Assembly (NCBI GenBank): GCA_022827245.1
Contig: JAJDTI010000010.1
Location: forward strand, 1-50,762
Reading direction: 5' to 3'
DNA from: Pseudomonadales bacterium
Lineage (GTDB): Bacteria > Pseudomonadota > Gammaproteobacteria > Pseudomonadales > Azotimanducaceae
DNA length: 50,762 nt
A program made the translations under genes and the position numbers. Each line of letters starts with the position of its first letter. Position 1 is the first letter of the stretch. The notes under the pieces are model-generated. The model saw only the letters and a list, made by a program, of their open reading frames with translations. It did no database searches and was not told the origin of the DNA. Positions 16,759 through 25,253 of this stretch are shown here, one piece after another.

Positions 16759-17829
16759 ATGGACATCGAGGAACTGTTGACGCTGGCGGCCGCGCGGGGC
16801 GCGTCGGACCTCCACCTGTCGGCCGGGATGCCGCCGTTGCTACGCGTCGACGGAGACATTCGGCCGCTGGACCGTCCGCCGCTCGCGGCCACGGACGTCC
16901 GCGCCATGGTGCGCGCGGTCATGGGGGAGGAGCGGCGCCGGGCGTTCGCAGGTTCGGCGGAGGTGGACTTCGCGTGCACTCTTCCGGACGGCGCCCGTTT
17001 CCGGGTGAACGCCTACCGGCAGCATCGCGGTCCGGCGGCCGCCTTCCGGGCGATCCCCTTCCACGTGCCGGGCATGGATGAACTCGACATGGGCCCCGTG
17101 TACCGCGACATGGCAATGGCCCCCCGGGGACTCGTGCTGGTGACCGGGCCGACGGGTTCGGGGAAGAGCACGACCCTGGCCGCCATGATCGATTTCATCA
17201 ACGAGACCCGCGCCGGGCACGTGCTCACGATCGAGGACCCGATCGAGTTCGTGCACGGCAACAAGCGCTGCCTGGTGCACCAGCGCGAGGTCGGCCGGGA
17301 CACCGCGGGGTTCGAAACGGCCCTGCGGGCGGCGTTGCGCGAAGACCCGGACGTCATCCTCGTCGGCGAGATGCGCGACCGCGAGACGATCGCCCTGGCC
17401 CTGACGGCCGCCGAGACGGGTCACCTCGTCCTCGCGACGCTCCACACCGGGTCGGCGGCCAAGACGATCGACCGGATCGTCGACGTCTTCCCGGCGGGCG
17501 AGAAGGCGGCCGTCCGAACGGCGCTCTCGGAGTCCCTGCACGCCGTGGTGTCGCAGACCCTGGTCCCCCGCATCGGGGGCGGTCGCGTCGCGGCGCGGGA
17601 GGTGCTCGTCGCGACGCCGGCGATCCGCAACCTCATCCGGGAGGACAAGGCCGCGCAGATCTACTCCGCGATCCAGACGGGTGCGGCGGTGGGCATGCAG
17701 ACCCTCGACCAGAGGCTCCTCGAACTGGTGCGCTCCGGGGTGGTGACGCGCGAAGCGGCCCGCGCGAAGGCGCACGTACCCGACACTCTTGGCCCGTCCT
17801 CGTCCGGGACAGGGAGCGCGGAACGATAG
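16759..17829 (+). CDS. pilT: Type IV pilus retraction ATPase PilT
   Basis: 356-residue hexameric cytoplasmic ATPase that powers pilus retraction, twitching motility and often DNA uptake. N-terminal PAS-like domain opens MDIEELLTLAAARGASDLHLSAG. Walker A GPTGSGKST is at 130-138, the Asp box contains LTIEDPIEFVH, Walker B includes DPDVILVGEMRDRETI, and the His box LATLHT follows. The retraction-specific AIRNLIRE motif is seen as TPAIRNLIREDKAAQI, which separates PilT from the extension ATPase PilB. Its usual downstream partner pilU is absent here; two small membrane proteins follow instead. Confidence 0.96.
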   Translation: MDIEELLTLAAARGASDLHLSAGMPPLLRVDGDIRPLDRPPLAATDVRAMVRAVMGEERRRAFAGSAEVDFACTLPDGARFRVNAYRQHRGPAAAFRAIPFHVPGMDELDMGPVYRDMAMAPRGLVLVTGPTGSGKSTTLAAMIDFINETRAGHVLTIEDPIEFVHGNKRCLVHQREVGRDTAGFETALRAALREDPDVILVGEMRDRETIALALTAAETGHLVLATLHTGSAAKTIDRIVDVFPAGEKAAVRTALSESLHAVVSQTLVPRIGGGRVAAREVLVATPAIRNLIREDKAAQIYSAIQTGAAVGMQTLDQRLLELVRSGVVTREAARAKAHVPDTLGPSSSGTGSAER

Positions 17830-17831
17830 AC

Positions 17832-18041
17832 GTGGTGGAACGAGACGACGAGCGGGCGGCTGTCGAGTTGAAGAGACTCGCCGCGGAGACGGAGAAGCTG
17901 AGGGTCGAAGCCGAGAAACTCGACGCAGAGGCCCGCCGGTTACGCTACAGCACGGTAATGGATGCCGCGAAGGTGGGACTGGCGATGTTCGCGGCCGGCG
18001 TCGCGGCGCTACAATTCGTGCAGCGTGCGGGCTGGCTGTAG
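17832..18041 (+). CDS. Small coiled-coil protein with C-terminal membrane segment
   Basis: 69-residue hypothetical protein. Residues 5-38 are a charged helix with heptad-like repeats (LKRLAAETEKLRVEAEKL), followed by a hydrophobic segment at about 45-66 (AAKVGLAMFAAGVAALQFV) ending in GWL. Predicted tail-anchored membrane protein. It starts with GTG two bases after the pilT stop (a second GTG is adjacent), so it is co-transcribed with pilT. No family recognised; a role near the pilus retraction motor is only a suggestion from position. Confidence 0.6.
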   Translation: MVERDDERAAVELKRLAAETEKLRVEAEKLDAEARRLRYSTVMDAAKVGLAMFAAGVAALQFVQRAGWL

Positions 18042-18050
18042 GAGGAGGAA

Positions 18051-18191
18051 ATGCTGCAACGCCACGAGATCACGCCCGCGGGGCGCAGGGCCGATCGAGA
18101 CTGGTGGTTCGCCACCAAGCTGGCGGTCGTGATCGTGGTCGCCCTGGTGGCGGCCTACGTGGTCCACGTGACGCTCCTTGGGCAGCCGTAA
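18051..18191 (+). CDS. 46-residue single-span membrane protein
   Basis: Tiny open frame with a very strong Shine-Dalgarno (ggaggagg) just before ATG 18051 and nine bases after the preceding stop, good signs of a translated gene. The N-terminus is polar (MLQRHEITPAGRRADRDWW) and residues 23-42 form one membrane span (LAVVIVVALVAAYVVHVTLL). No family recognised. Third gene of the pilT operon. Confidence 0.6.
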   Translation: MLQRHEITPAGRRADRDWWFATKLAVVIVVALVAAYVVHVTLLGQP

Positions 18192-18212
18192 CGCGGTCGA
18201 CCGGAGGGGCCG

Positions 18213-18584
18213 TTACAGCGTCCCGAGCCAGGTCTCGGCGATCACCTGCGCGGCAGTCGCGTGACCGCCGCCGCGACCGACCGCCTCGAAGGTGGAGAGC
18301 CGCTCGTCCGCGAAGATCACGGCCGTTCCGTACCGCTCCTCGAGACGGTCTCCGAAGCGCCGCGCGGCGCGGGACATCTCGCTCTCCGTGTCGTCCATGT
18401 TGAGTGGCAGCCCGACGACGAAACCCTCCGGGCGCCACTCGCGCACCAGGGCATCGAGGGCGTCCCAGGCGGGAACCCCGTTGCGGGCGCGAACCGTGCC
18501 CAGCGGGGACGCGGTGCCGGCGCGGGGTTCGGTCACCGCGACGCCGATGGTCTTCTCGCCGAAGTCGAACGCGAGGTGCGCCAC
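18213..18584 (-). CDS. ruvX: YqgF/RuvX family pre-16S rRNA nuclease
   Basis: 123-residue RNase H-fold nuclease of the YqgF family, implicated in 16S rRNA 5'-end maturation (putative Holliday-junction resolvase in older annotation). Asp7 in AFDFGEKTIGVAV and Glu94 in FADERLST are the expected metal ligands. The third acidic residue, usually Asp in a VDSxxA motif, appears here as His108 (GGGHATAAQVI); a His at the equivalent place occurs in some RuvC-fold nucleases, so activity may be kept. GTG start at 18584, 11 bases after algH. The algH-ruvX pair is standard in gammaproteobacteria. Confidence 0.9.
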   Translation of the reverse strand: MAHLAFDFGEKTIGVAVTEPRAGTASPLGTVRARNGVPAWDALDALVREWRPEGFVVGLPLNMDDTESEMSRAARRFGDRLEERYGTAVIFADERLSTFEAVGRGGGHATAAQVIAETWLGTL

Positions 18585-18595
18585 GACCGCCGGCG

Positions 18596-19156
18596 TCAGG
18601 CGTTGCCGCTGTGGCCCGACATCAGCGAGAAGTCGATGCCGAGCAGGCGGGCGGCGGAGTTGACGCGGTCTTCGAACGGGATGTCGAAGATGACGGTCTT
18701 GGAACTCGGGCACGTCAGCCAGGTGTTGGCGTCCATCTCGCGCTCGAGCTGTCCCTCCCCCCACCCGGCGTAGCCGAGGGCGATCAGGTATTGGCGCGGA
18801 CCCTCGCCGCGCCCGATCGCCTCCAGCATCTCCATCTCGGTGGTGAGGGCGAGGGCGTTGCCCACCCGCACCGTGTGGTCGCACTCGACGTCGTTGGTGT
18901 GGAGGATGAAGGCGCAGTCGCCGCGCACCGGACCGCCTTCGATCAGGTGCGTCGACGGGTCGATGGAACAGGGCAGTTCCAGTTGCCCCAGCAGCTCGCC
19001 CACCGTCATGGACAGCGGGCGGTTCACCACCAGACCGAGGGCGCCTTCGCGGTTGTGGCGGCAGACGTAGGTGATCGTGTCGCTGAAATAGTCCCCGAAG
19101 CTGCGCATGCTCGGCATCGCGAGGAGAAAGCGGTTCTTGAGGGACTTGTACTCCAC
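18596..19156 (-). CDS. algH: YqgE/AlgH family protein (UPF0301)
   Basis: 186-residue cytoplasmic protein of the YqgE/AlgH family, first linked to alginate regulation in Pseudomonas; its biochemical role is unknown. Signatures: KNRFLLAMPSM, YVCRHNREGALGLVVNRPL, HLIEGGPVRGD and the C-terminal GYAGWGEGQLEREM. The GTG start at 19156 gives the common VEYKSLKNRFL opening. It lies between the tonB-like gene and ruvX, matching Pseudomonas gshB-tonB-algH-ruvX. The 85 bases before it hold back-to-back palindromes. Confidence 0.93.
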   Translation of the reverse strand: MEYKSLKNRFLLAMPSMRSFGDYFSDTITYVCRHNREGALGLVVNRPLSMTVGELLGQLELPCSIDPSTHLIEGGPVRGDCAFILHTNDVECDHTVRVGNALALTTEMEMLEAIGRGEGPRQYLIALGYAGWGEGQLEREMDANTWLTCPSSKTVIFDIPFEDRVNSAARLLGIDFSLMSGHSGNA

Positions 19157-19220
19157 CGCGCGATGATACGAACCGGTGATGGGGCGCCACAAGGGCGAAG
19201 GCCTCGCCTGAAGTCGAGAC

Positions 19221-19246
19221 GGGACGCCACGAGGGCGTCCCCTACA
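19221..19246 (-). repeat. GTAG-headed REP-like palindrome, copy B, containing the tonB-like stop codon
   Basis: Read on the minus strand: TGTAG then GGGACGCC, a 5-base loop and GGCGTCCC. The arms equal copy A at 16612-16631. The TAG stop of the tonB-like gene (19242-19244) is the TAG of the GTAG head. A second GC-rich palindrome (ggcga/tcgcc) lies just beyond, so the 19157-19241 gap is mostly palindromic sequence. Confidence 0.6.
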
Positions 19247-20090
19247 TCGTCCGCAAGCCGTCGCGGTTCTTCCTGAACTGCCAGGTGCGGACGATCTCGA
19301 GCACGTCGGTGTTGCGGCGCATTTCGGGCGGGAAGGGCGCGAAGGGGGCGGCCAGGCGTACGATCCGCAGGGCCGCGTCGTCCAGGACGCGGTGACCGGA
19401 GGACTCGAGCACGCGCACGTCGCGGAGGGTACCGTCCGGGACGATGGCGACGAGGAGGCGCAGGCTGCCGTAGAGACTCCGGGCCCGTGCCGCGTCGGGA
19501 TAGTTGAGGTTGCCGACGCGTTCGACCTTGCGGCGCCACGCTTCGAAGTAGTACGAGAGTTCGGGGCTCGCCGGCGACACACCGGTCACGCGGCGGACGC
19601 GGCTCGACGCTCCGGACCGGTCTTCCCCGGCGCGCGCGACCTCCCGTACGGTGGTCGCGTAGTCCCGCATGCGCCACTTGGCGGGCTCGGGTGGTGCCGT
19701 CGCTACGCTCTCGACGGGAGGTACTTCGGGGTTGGGCGTCGCCGGCGCGCGCGCCGTTACCGGGGCGGGTTCCGCGGGTAGCTCCGCCGCCGGCCTCGGT
19801 GTGCCGGGCAGGGGCGCGGCATCGCCCGTGGCGGACGGGGGTACGGACTCGGGCGGCGGCGGCGCTAGCAGGATGGCGATGCTCCCCGTGTCCCGTTCCG
19901 CGGGAACCGCGAAGGGCGACGGGAGGCCCAGGATCAGCCCGGCGTGCGCGACGGCGGCCAGGAACAGCGCGAAGAGCATCCGGTCCCGGCCCAGGAGCTT
20001 GCGCCGCAGGAGTTTCGCGACAGCGAAACTCCCACCCGTCCCCCCGGACGGCCCGCGACCGTCAGGTCGCGCGGACGCCGGGACGCTCAT
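19242..20090 (-). CDS. TonB-like energy transducer protein
   Basis: 282-residue protein with TonB architecture: basic cytoplasmic head, one membrane segment at about 39-60 (LFALFLAAVAHAGLILGL), a proline/alanine-rich periplasmic spacer (PPPPESVPP, then Pro every few residues to about residue 135), and a C-terminal TonB domain (LNYPDAARARSLYGSLRLLV...IVRTWQF). It would couple ExbBD energy to outer-membrane receptors. The SHxH-type membrane motif of classical TonB appears as AHAG. Overlaps gshB by four bases (ATGA). In Pseudomonas the gene at this position is also a tonB homologue. The receptor at 44.2 kb could be a client. Confidence 0.85.
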   Translation of the reverse strand: MSVPASARPDGRGPSGGTGGSFAVAKLLRRKLLGRDRMLFALFLAAVAHAGLILGLPSPFAVPAERDTGSIAILLAPPPPESVPPSATGDAAPLPGTPRPAAELPAEPAPVTARAPATPNPEVPPVESVATAPPEPAKWRMRDYATTVREVARAGEDRSGASSRVRRVTGVSPASPELSYYFEAWRRKVERVGNLNYPDAARARSLYGSLRLLVAIVPDGTLRDVRVLESSGHRVLDDAALRIVRLAAPFAPFPPEMRRNTDVLEIVRTWQFRKNRDGLRTM

Positions 20091-21067
20091 CGCAGCGCGA
20101 AGCGCTCCGCCAGGCGGTCCATCAGCACCCCGCCGATGTCGAGGGAGAACTGCGCGTCGAGTTCGCGGATGCAGGTCGGGCAGGTGACGTTGATCTCGGT
20201 GAGGTAGTCGCCGATCACGTCGATTCCGGCGAACAGGATGCCCCGGCGTTTCAGCTCGGGACCCACCTGGCCGGCGATGTAGCGGTCCCGGTCGGTAAGG
20301 GGGCGCCCGACGCCGGCGCCGCCGGCGGCGAGATTGCCGCGGGACTCGCCCTGCTGCGGGATGCGCGCCAGGGCGTACTCCACGGGCTCGCCGTCGATCA
20401 CCAGGATGCGCTTGTCGCCCTCGACGATCTCGGGAAGGTAGCGCTGCGCCATGATCTGGTGGCGGCCGAGATTCGTCAGGTTCTCGATGATGACGCGCAG
20501 GTTCGGGTCGTCCGGTCGCGCGCGGAAGATGTTCGTGCCGCCCATGCCGTCGAGGGGCTTGAAGACCACGTCCCCGTGTTCGGCGTGGAAGTCGAGCAGC
20601 CGCTCGGCGCGCCTGGCGATCACGAGGGGCGGCGTGCAGTCCGGAAACCAGGTGGCGAAGAACTTCTCGTTGCAGTCGCGCAGGCTCCGTGGGTCGTTCA
20701 CCACCGGGGTGCCGCGCGCGTTCACGTGTTCGAGGAAGTACGTCGCGTAGATGTACTCCATGTCGAAGGGCGGGTCCTTGCGCATCATCACGAGGTCCAC
20801 CGTGGAGAAATCGACCTCCTCCGGCGCACCGAGTCCGTACCACTGCGCCGGCGCCCGCTCCGGATCCAGGGTTTCGAGGAACCCGGCATCCAGGGTCAGC
20901 TCCCGCAGGACCGCGCGGGGCGTGTCGTTCCTCCAGGCGAAGTCCGCCTGCTCGAAACAGCTCACGCGCCAGCCGCGCCGGAGGGCGGCGCGCACCATGG
21001 CCAGGGTGCTGTCCTTCTTGAGGTTCAGCGTGGCGACGGGGTCGATCAGGAAGGCGACGTGGACCAT
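20087..21067 (-). CDS. gshB: Glutathione synthetase
   Basis: 326-residue ATP-grasp ligase joining gamma-glutamylcysteine and glycine. Family landmarks: VAFLIDPVATLNLKKDSTLAM at the start, MRKDPPFDMEYIYATYFLE, NDPRSLRDCNEKFF, the ATP-binding VFKPLDGMGGTNIFR, the RGNLAAGG loop and the metal-binding EINVTCPTC. Lies 13 bases after metF on the same strand and overlaps the tonB-like gene. gshA is not in the window. Confidence 0.96.
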   Translation of the reverse strand: MVHVAFLIDPVATLNLKKDSTLAMVRAALRRGWRVSCFEQADFAWRNDTPRAVLRELTLDAGFLETLDPERAPAQWYGLGAPEEVDFSTVDLVMMRKDPPFDMEYIYATYFLEHVNARGTPVVNDPRSLRDCNEKFFATWFPDCTPPLVIARRAERLLDFHAEHGDVVFKPLDGMGGTNIFRARPDDPNLRVIIENLTNLGRHQIMAQRYLPEIVEGDKRILVIDGEPVEYALARIPQQGESRGNLAAGGAGVGRPLTDRDRYIAGQVGPELKRRGILFAGIDVIGDYLTEINVTCPTCIRELDAQFSLDIGGVLMDRLAERFALR

Positions 21068-21080
21068 CTTCGTGCCGGCG

Positions 21081-21989
21081 TCAGCTCGCCGCGGGCTTGG
21101 CGAGTCCGAGGTTCCCGGCGATGGCCAGGGTCGGCGGAGCCTTGTTCAGCGTGTAGAAATGCAGGCCGGGCGCCCCGTTGTCGAGCAGGCGCTCGCAGAG
21201 GCGCGTCACGACGTCCGTCCCGAAGGCGCGGAGCGACGCTTCGTCGTCCCGGTAGGCCTCGAGCCGCAGCCGGATCCAGCGCGGGATGTCGGCGCCGCAG
21301 GCGTCGGAGAAGCGTACGAGACCTTCGTAGTTCGTGATCGGCATGATCCCGGGGACGATCCGGGCGTCGATGCCCCGGGCCCGGCAGCGGTCGACGAAGT
21401 AGAAGTAGCTCTCCGGGTGGTAGAAGTACTGCGTGATGCAACCGTCGGCGCCGGCGTCGACCTTCTCCTTGAGGTAGTCGAGATCGGACTCGGGAGACGG
21501 GGCGTCGGGATGGACCTCGGGATAGGCCGCCACTTCGATCCGGAAGCGGTCGGCCTCGGCCTCGCGGACGAGTCGCACGAGGTCCACGGCGTGGTGCATC
21601 TGGCTGCGCGGTCCCACGCCGGAGGGGATGTCGCCGCGCAGCGCGACGATGCGGTCGACGCCGAGCTCGCGGTAGCGGGCGAGGACCTTGCGTACCGCGG
21701 CGGCCGGGTCCGCGCCCCAGGACAGATGCGGCACCGCGTTGATGCCCCCTTCCCGAAGCGCCCGCACGGCTTCGAACGTCCCGGTCCGGGTCGAGCCCCC
21801 GGCGCCGTAGGTGACCGAGCAGAACTCGGCGGCGTCACCGCCCGCCTGGCGCAGCCGCCGGGCGGTGCGCAAGAGGTTGGCGCGGCCCCGGTCCGTCTTC
21901 GGCGGGAAGAACTCGAAGCTGAGACGGCGTGGCGCCGTCCGCGCTACAGCGCCCCGGCCAGGGCTTCCGCCTTGTCGGTCCGTTCCCAT
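21081..21989 (-). CDS. metF: 5,10-Methylenetetrahydrofolate reductase
   Basis: About 302-residue FAD enzyme reducing methylene-THF to methyl-THF for methionine synthesis. Glu26 in [10 protein letters not shown] is the catalytic acid; [32 protein letters not shown] and [10 protein letters not shown] with the folate-contacting Gln follow. The only in-frame ATG before FEFFPP is 21989, which overlaps metK by 46 bases; there is no start codon in the 20-odd bases after the metK stop, where a palindrome sits. So the start is uncertain although the gene looks intact. A second MTHFR-like domain is fused to Fhs at 38.9-41.6 kb. Confidence 0.92.
   Translation of the reverse strand: MGTDRQGGSPGRGAVARTAPRRLSFEFFPPKTDRGRANLLRTARRLRQAGGDAAEFCSVTYGAGGSTRTGTFEAVRALREGGINAVPHLSWGADPAAAVRKVLARYRELGVDRIVALRGDIPSGVGPRSQMHHAVDLVRLVREAEADRFRIEVAAYPEVHPDAPSPESDLDYLKEKVDAGADGCITQYFYHPESYFYFVDRCRARGIDARIVPGIMPITNYEGLVRFSDACGADIPRWIRLRLEAYRDDEASLRAFGTDVVTRLCERLLDNGAPGLHFYTLNKAPPTLAIAGNLGLAKPAAS
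21923..21948 (-). repeat. GTAG-headed REP-like palindrome containing the metK stop codon
   Basis: Read on the minus strand: TGTAG, CGCG, GACGGCG, three bases, CGCCGTC. The TAG at 21944-21946 is the metK stop. The element covers the sequence where a normal metF start and Shine-Dalgarno would be expected. Confidence 0.5.
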
Positions 21990-23095
21990 GTGAACTCGTC
22001 CCCGGTTCGCCCGAAGTGCCCGTAGGCCGCCGTTCCGCGGTAGATCGGCCGCTTCAGGTCGAGCATCTCGATGAGCCCCCGGGGCCGCAGGTCGAAGTGC
22101 TCGCGTACGAGTCGAACGATGCGCTCGTCGTCGATCCTGCCGGTGCCGAAGGTGTCGATGGCGATGGAGGTCGGCTCGGCGATGCCGATGGCGTAGCTGA
22201 CCTGCAGCTCGCAACGGTCCGCGAGGCCCGCCGCCACGATGTTCTTGGCAACGTAGCGGCTGGCGTAGGCCGCCGAACGGTCCACCTTGGAAGGGTCCTT
22301 GCCGGAGAAGGCGCCGCCGCCGTGACGCGCCATGCCGCCGTAGGTGTCGACGATGATCTTGCGTCCGGTGACGCCGCAGTCGCCCAGCGGTCCGCCGATG
22401 ACGAAACTGCCCGTGGGATTGATGTGGACCCGGGTCTCCCGCGTGAGCCAGTTGCCCGGCAGGACGGGCTTGACGATCTCTTCCATCACCGCTTCCTCGA
22501 GGTCGCTTCGCGCGACGTCGGCGGCATGCTGGGTGGAGAGGACGACCGTGTTCACCCCCACGGGCTGGCCGTCGTCGTACTGGAACGTGAGCTGGCTCTT
22601 TGCGTCGGGGCCGAGGAAGGAGAGGGAGTTGCGGCGGGCTTTCGCCTGCTGCTCCATGAGGCGGTGGGCGTAGGTGATCGGCGCCGGCATGAGCACGTCG
22701 GTCTCGTTGGTGGCGTAGCCGAACATCAGGCCCTGGTCGCCCGCCCCCTGTTCGCGGTCCTCCGTCGCGTCCACGCCCATCGCGATGTCCGTGGACTGGA
22801 GCCCTAAGGCGTTGACGACCGCGCAGCTCTTCGGGTCGAACCCGAGGGCGATGTCGTCGTAGCCGATCTCCTCGATCACGCGGCGCGTCAGGCGGTCGAT
22901 GTCTACCTGTGCCCCCGAGCGGATCTCGCCGCCGAGCACCACCAGGCCGTCCTTGATCAGGGTCTCGCAGGCGACGCGCGACTCCGCGTCCTGCTCCAGC
23001 ATCGCGTCGAGCACGGCGTCCGAAATCTGGTCCGCCATCTTGTCGGGATGGCCCTCGGACACGGACTCGGAAGTGAAGACGCTGAAGTCGGACAT
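21944..23095 (-). CDS. metK: S-adenosylmethionine synthetase
   Basis: 383-residue enzyme making SAM from methionine and ATP. His16, Asp18 and Lys19 lie in [32 protein letters not shown], the mobile loop region and the P-loop-like [19 protein letters not shown] follow. Length equals the E. coli enzyme (384). ATG 23095 is chosen over an in-frame upstream ATG because [16 protein letters not shown] is the family start. First gene of metK-metF-gshB-tonB; a TACAAT (minus strand, 23122-23127) is a possible -10. I saw no SAM riboswitch fold upstream. Confidence 0.97.
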   Translation of the reverse strand: MSDFSVFTSESVSEGHPDKMADQISDAVLDAMLEQDAESRVACETLIKDGLVVLGGEIRSGAQVDIDRLTRRVIEEIGYDDIALGFDPKSCAVVNALGLQSTDIAMGVDATEDREQGAGDQGLMFGYATNETDVLMPAPITYAHRLMEQQAKARRNSLSFLGPDAKSQLTFQYDDGQPVGVNTVVLSTQHAADVARSDLEEAVMEEIVKPVLPGNWLTRETRVHINPTGSFVIGGPLGDCGVTGRKIIVDTYGGMARHGGGAFSGKDPSKVDRSAAYASRYVAKNIVAAGLADRCELQVSYAIGIAEPTSIAIDTFGTGRIDDERIVRLVREHFDLRPRGLIEMLDLKRPIYRGTAAYGHFGRTGDEFTWERTDKAEALAGAL

Positions 23096-23258
23096 CGACC
23101 CGCCCAGGCAGTGGGGCGCGCATTGTAGCGCACCGACCGGGCGGCCACCGGGGGTGCCTCGGGGCGCCATCGGCGCGTCATCGGGGCGTCGAAACGCCGG
23201 GTCCGCGCGCCGAAAAATGAGATACTACGAGTGCCTGCGGAACACTCGAGAGACCCCC

Positions 23259-25253
23259 ATGCCCTCCTCCCGAACGGATCGGGCGAACGCCGTGCGTGCG
23301 CTGGCCATGGACGCGGTGGAGAAGGCGAAGAGCGGCCATGCCGGCGCGCCGATGGGCCTCGCGGACTTAGCCGAGGTGCTGTGGCGCGAGGTGTTGCGGC
23401 ACAATCCGTCCAATCCCGACTGGTGGAACCGGGACCGGCTCGTCATGTCGAACGGTCACGGCTCGATGCTGCTCTACGCCGTGCTGCACCTGACGGGCTA
23501 CGACGTCAGCCTGGACGACCTCCGCGCCTTTCGGCAGTTGCACTCGAAGACGGCGGGACACCCGGAGTACGGCATCTGTCCGGGCATCGAGACGACGACC
23601 GGCCCGCTGGGGCAGGGCCTCGCGAACGGAGTGGGCATGGCGCTGGCGGAGTCGCTGCTGGCGCGGGAGTTCAATCGTGACGGCCTCCCCGTGGTGGACC
23701 ACCGCACGTGGGTGCTCGCTGGCGACGGCTGCATGATGGAGGGGGTGACGCACGAAGCGGCGTCCCTCGCCGGCACCCTGGGACTCGGCAAGCTCGCCTG
23801 CCTTTACGACGACAACGGCATTTCCATCGACGGCGAGACGCGGCACTGGCACACCGAAGACGTCGCGGCCCGCTTCGAAGCCTACGGGTGGCACGTCCTG
23901 CGGGACGTGGACGGCCACGACGCGGACAGCGTGCGGGAGGCGCTGGCGGCTGCGGTCGAAGAGGACGGCCGGCCCACGCTGATCTGCTGCCGGACGGTCA
24001 TCGGCTTCGGCGCGCCGGCGAAGCAGGGGACCGCCGCGGCCCATGGGGCGGCGTTGGGCGCGGGTGAGGTCGCCGCGACCCGGCGGCGCCTCAACTGGGG
24101 CTTCCCCCCGTTCGAGATTCCCCGCGAGGTATACCGGGACTGGGACATGCGCCCCGAGGGCGCGGTCCTGGAAGGGGAGTGGGCGGACCTGCTCGAACGC
24201 TACCGGGAGGCGTTCCCCGAACTCGCGGAGGAGTTCGAGCGGCGCATGCGCGGGACGCTGCCGGCGGGCTGGCGCCAGCGGCTGCTGGCGTACGCCGCGC
24301 AAGCTCAGTCCGCCGGAACGCCCATCGAGACCCGCAAGGCGTCGCAGGCCTGCCTCGACGTGCTCGGCCCGTCCATCCCGGAACTGCTCGGCGGCTCCGC
24401 CGACCTCACCGGGTCCAACGGCACGCAGTGGTCGGGAGCCGGTTGGCTGCACGAGGGCGGGCGCTACCTCAACTTCGGGGTGCGTGAATTCGGCATGACG
24501 GCGATCGCCAACGGCATCGCGCTGCACGGGGGGCTGATCCCGTACTCGGGCACCTTCCTCGTGTTCATGGAGTACGCGCGCAACGCCGTGCGGCTCGCGG
24601 CGCTCATGGGCATCCGCAACGTCCTGGTCTACACCCACGACAGCGTCGGGCTCGGCGAGGATGGGCCGACGCACCAGCCCGTCGAGCAACTCACGAACCT
24701 GCGTACCACTCCGAACCTCTCCCTGTGGCGGCCGTGTGACGCGGTGGAGACCGCCTACGCGTGGGCGGCGGCGCTGGCGCGGACCGACGGGCCGACGGCC
24801 CTGGCGCTCACGCGGCAGAAGACGGCCTGCCAGCCCCGGGAGGCGGCGGCGCCGATCGAGCGAGGGGGCTACGTCCTGCGGCGGGAGACCGGGAACCTCG
24901 ATGTCGTGGTCATCGCGACCGGGTCCGAGGTGGAACTGGCGGTCGAGGCGGCCGCCCTGCTCGGCGACGCGGGGCGCGGCGTGCGCGTCGTGTCGATGCC
25001 GAGCGTGGACGTTTTCCTGGCCCAGGACGCGGACTACCGCGAATCCGTGCTGCCCGCGGCCTGCCGCCGCCGGGTGGCCGTGGAGGCGGGTCATCCGGAC
25101 TACTGGTACCGCTTCGTGGGGCTGGACGGAGCGGTCGTCGGGGTCGAGACCTTCGGCGTCTCCGCGCCGGGCGGCGTCGCGATGGAAGCCATGGGTATCC
25201 ACGCCGAAGCGGTGGCCGAGGCCATCCGGGAGGTCGCGGCGCGGTGCCCATGA
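23259..25253 (+). CDS. tkt: Transketolase
   Basis: 664-residue thiamine-diphosphate enzyme moving two-carbon units in the pentose phosphate pathway (E. coli TktA has 663). Early [18 protein letters not shown] with the substrate His27, [28 protein letters not shown], the ThDP/Mg motif [18 protein letters not shown]...NGISIDG, and in the pyrimidine domain [19 protein letters not shown] and [23 protein letters not shown] 23259 gives the standard start ([13 protein letters not shown]). Overlaps pgk by four bases (ATGA). In many Proteobacteria tkt-gap-pgk is the order; here the gap gene is missing between them. Confidence 0.96.
   Translation: MPSSRTDRANAVRALAMDAVEKAKSGHAGAPMGLADLAEVLWREVLRHNPSNPDWWNRDRLVMSNGHGSMLLYAVLHLTGYDVSLDDLRAFRQLHSKTAGHPEYGICPGIETTTGPLGQGLANGVGMALAESLLAREFNRDGLPVVDHRTWVLAGDGCMMEGVTHEAASLAGTLGLGKLACLYDDNGISIDGETRHWHTEDVAARFEAYGWHVLRDVDGHDADSVREALAAAVEEDGRPTLICCRTVIGFGAPAKQGTAAAHGAALGAGEVAATRRRLNWGFPPFEIPREVYRDWDMRPEGAVLEGEWADLLERYREAFPELAEEFERRMRGTLPAGWRQRLLAYAAQAQSAGTPIETRKASQACLDVLGPSIPELLGGSADLTGSNGTQWSGAGWLHEGGRYLNFGVREFGMTAIANGIALHGGLIPYSGTFLVFMEYARNAVRLAALMGIRNVLVYTHDSVGLGEDGPTHQPVEQLTNLRTTPNLSLWRPCDAVETAYAWAAALARTDGPTALALTRQKTACQPREAAAPIERGGYVLRRETGNLDVVVIATGSEVELAVEAAALLGDAGRGVRVVSMPSVDVFLAQDADYRESVLPAACRRRVAVEAGHPDYWYRFVGLDGAVVGVETFGVSAPGGVAMEAMGIHAEAVAEAIREVAARCP

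Noticed and set aside
23125-23153. GTAG-headed palindrome between metK and tkt
   Set aside because: The gcacc/ggtgc arms pair only imperfectly and the GTAG overlaps a possible metK -10; too weak to list as a REP.
23096-23258. Possible SAM riboswitch before metK
   Set aside because: No SAM-I, SAM-II or SAH-type conserved core seen; only a candidate -10 and GC-rich dyads.
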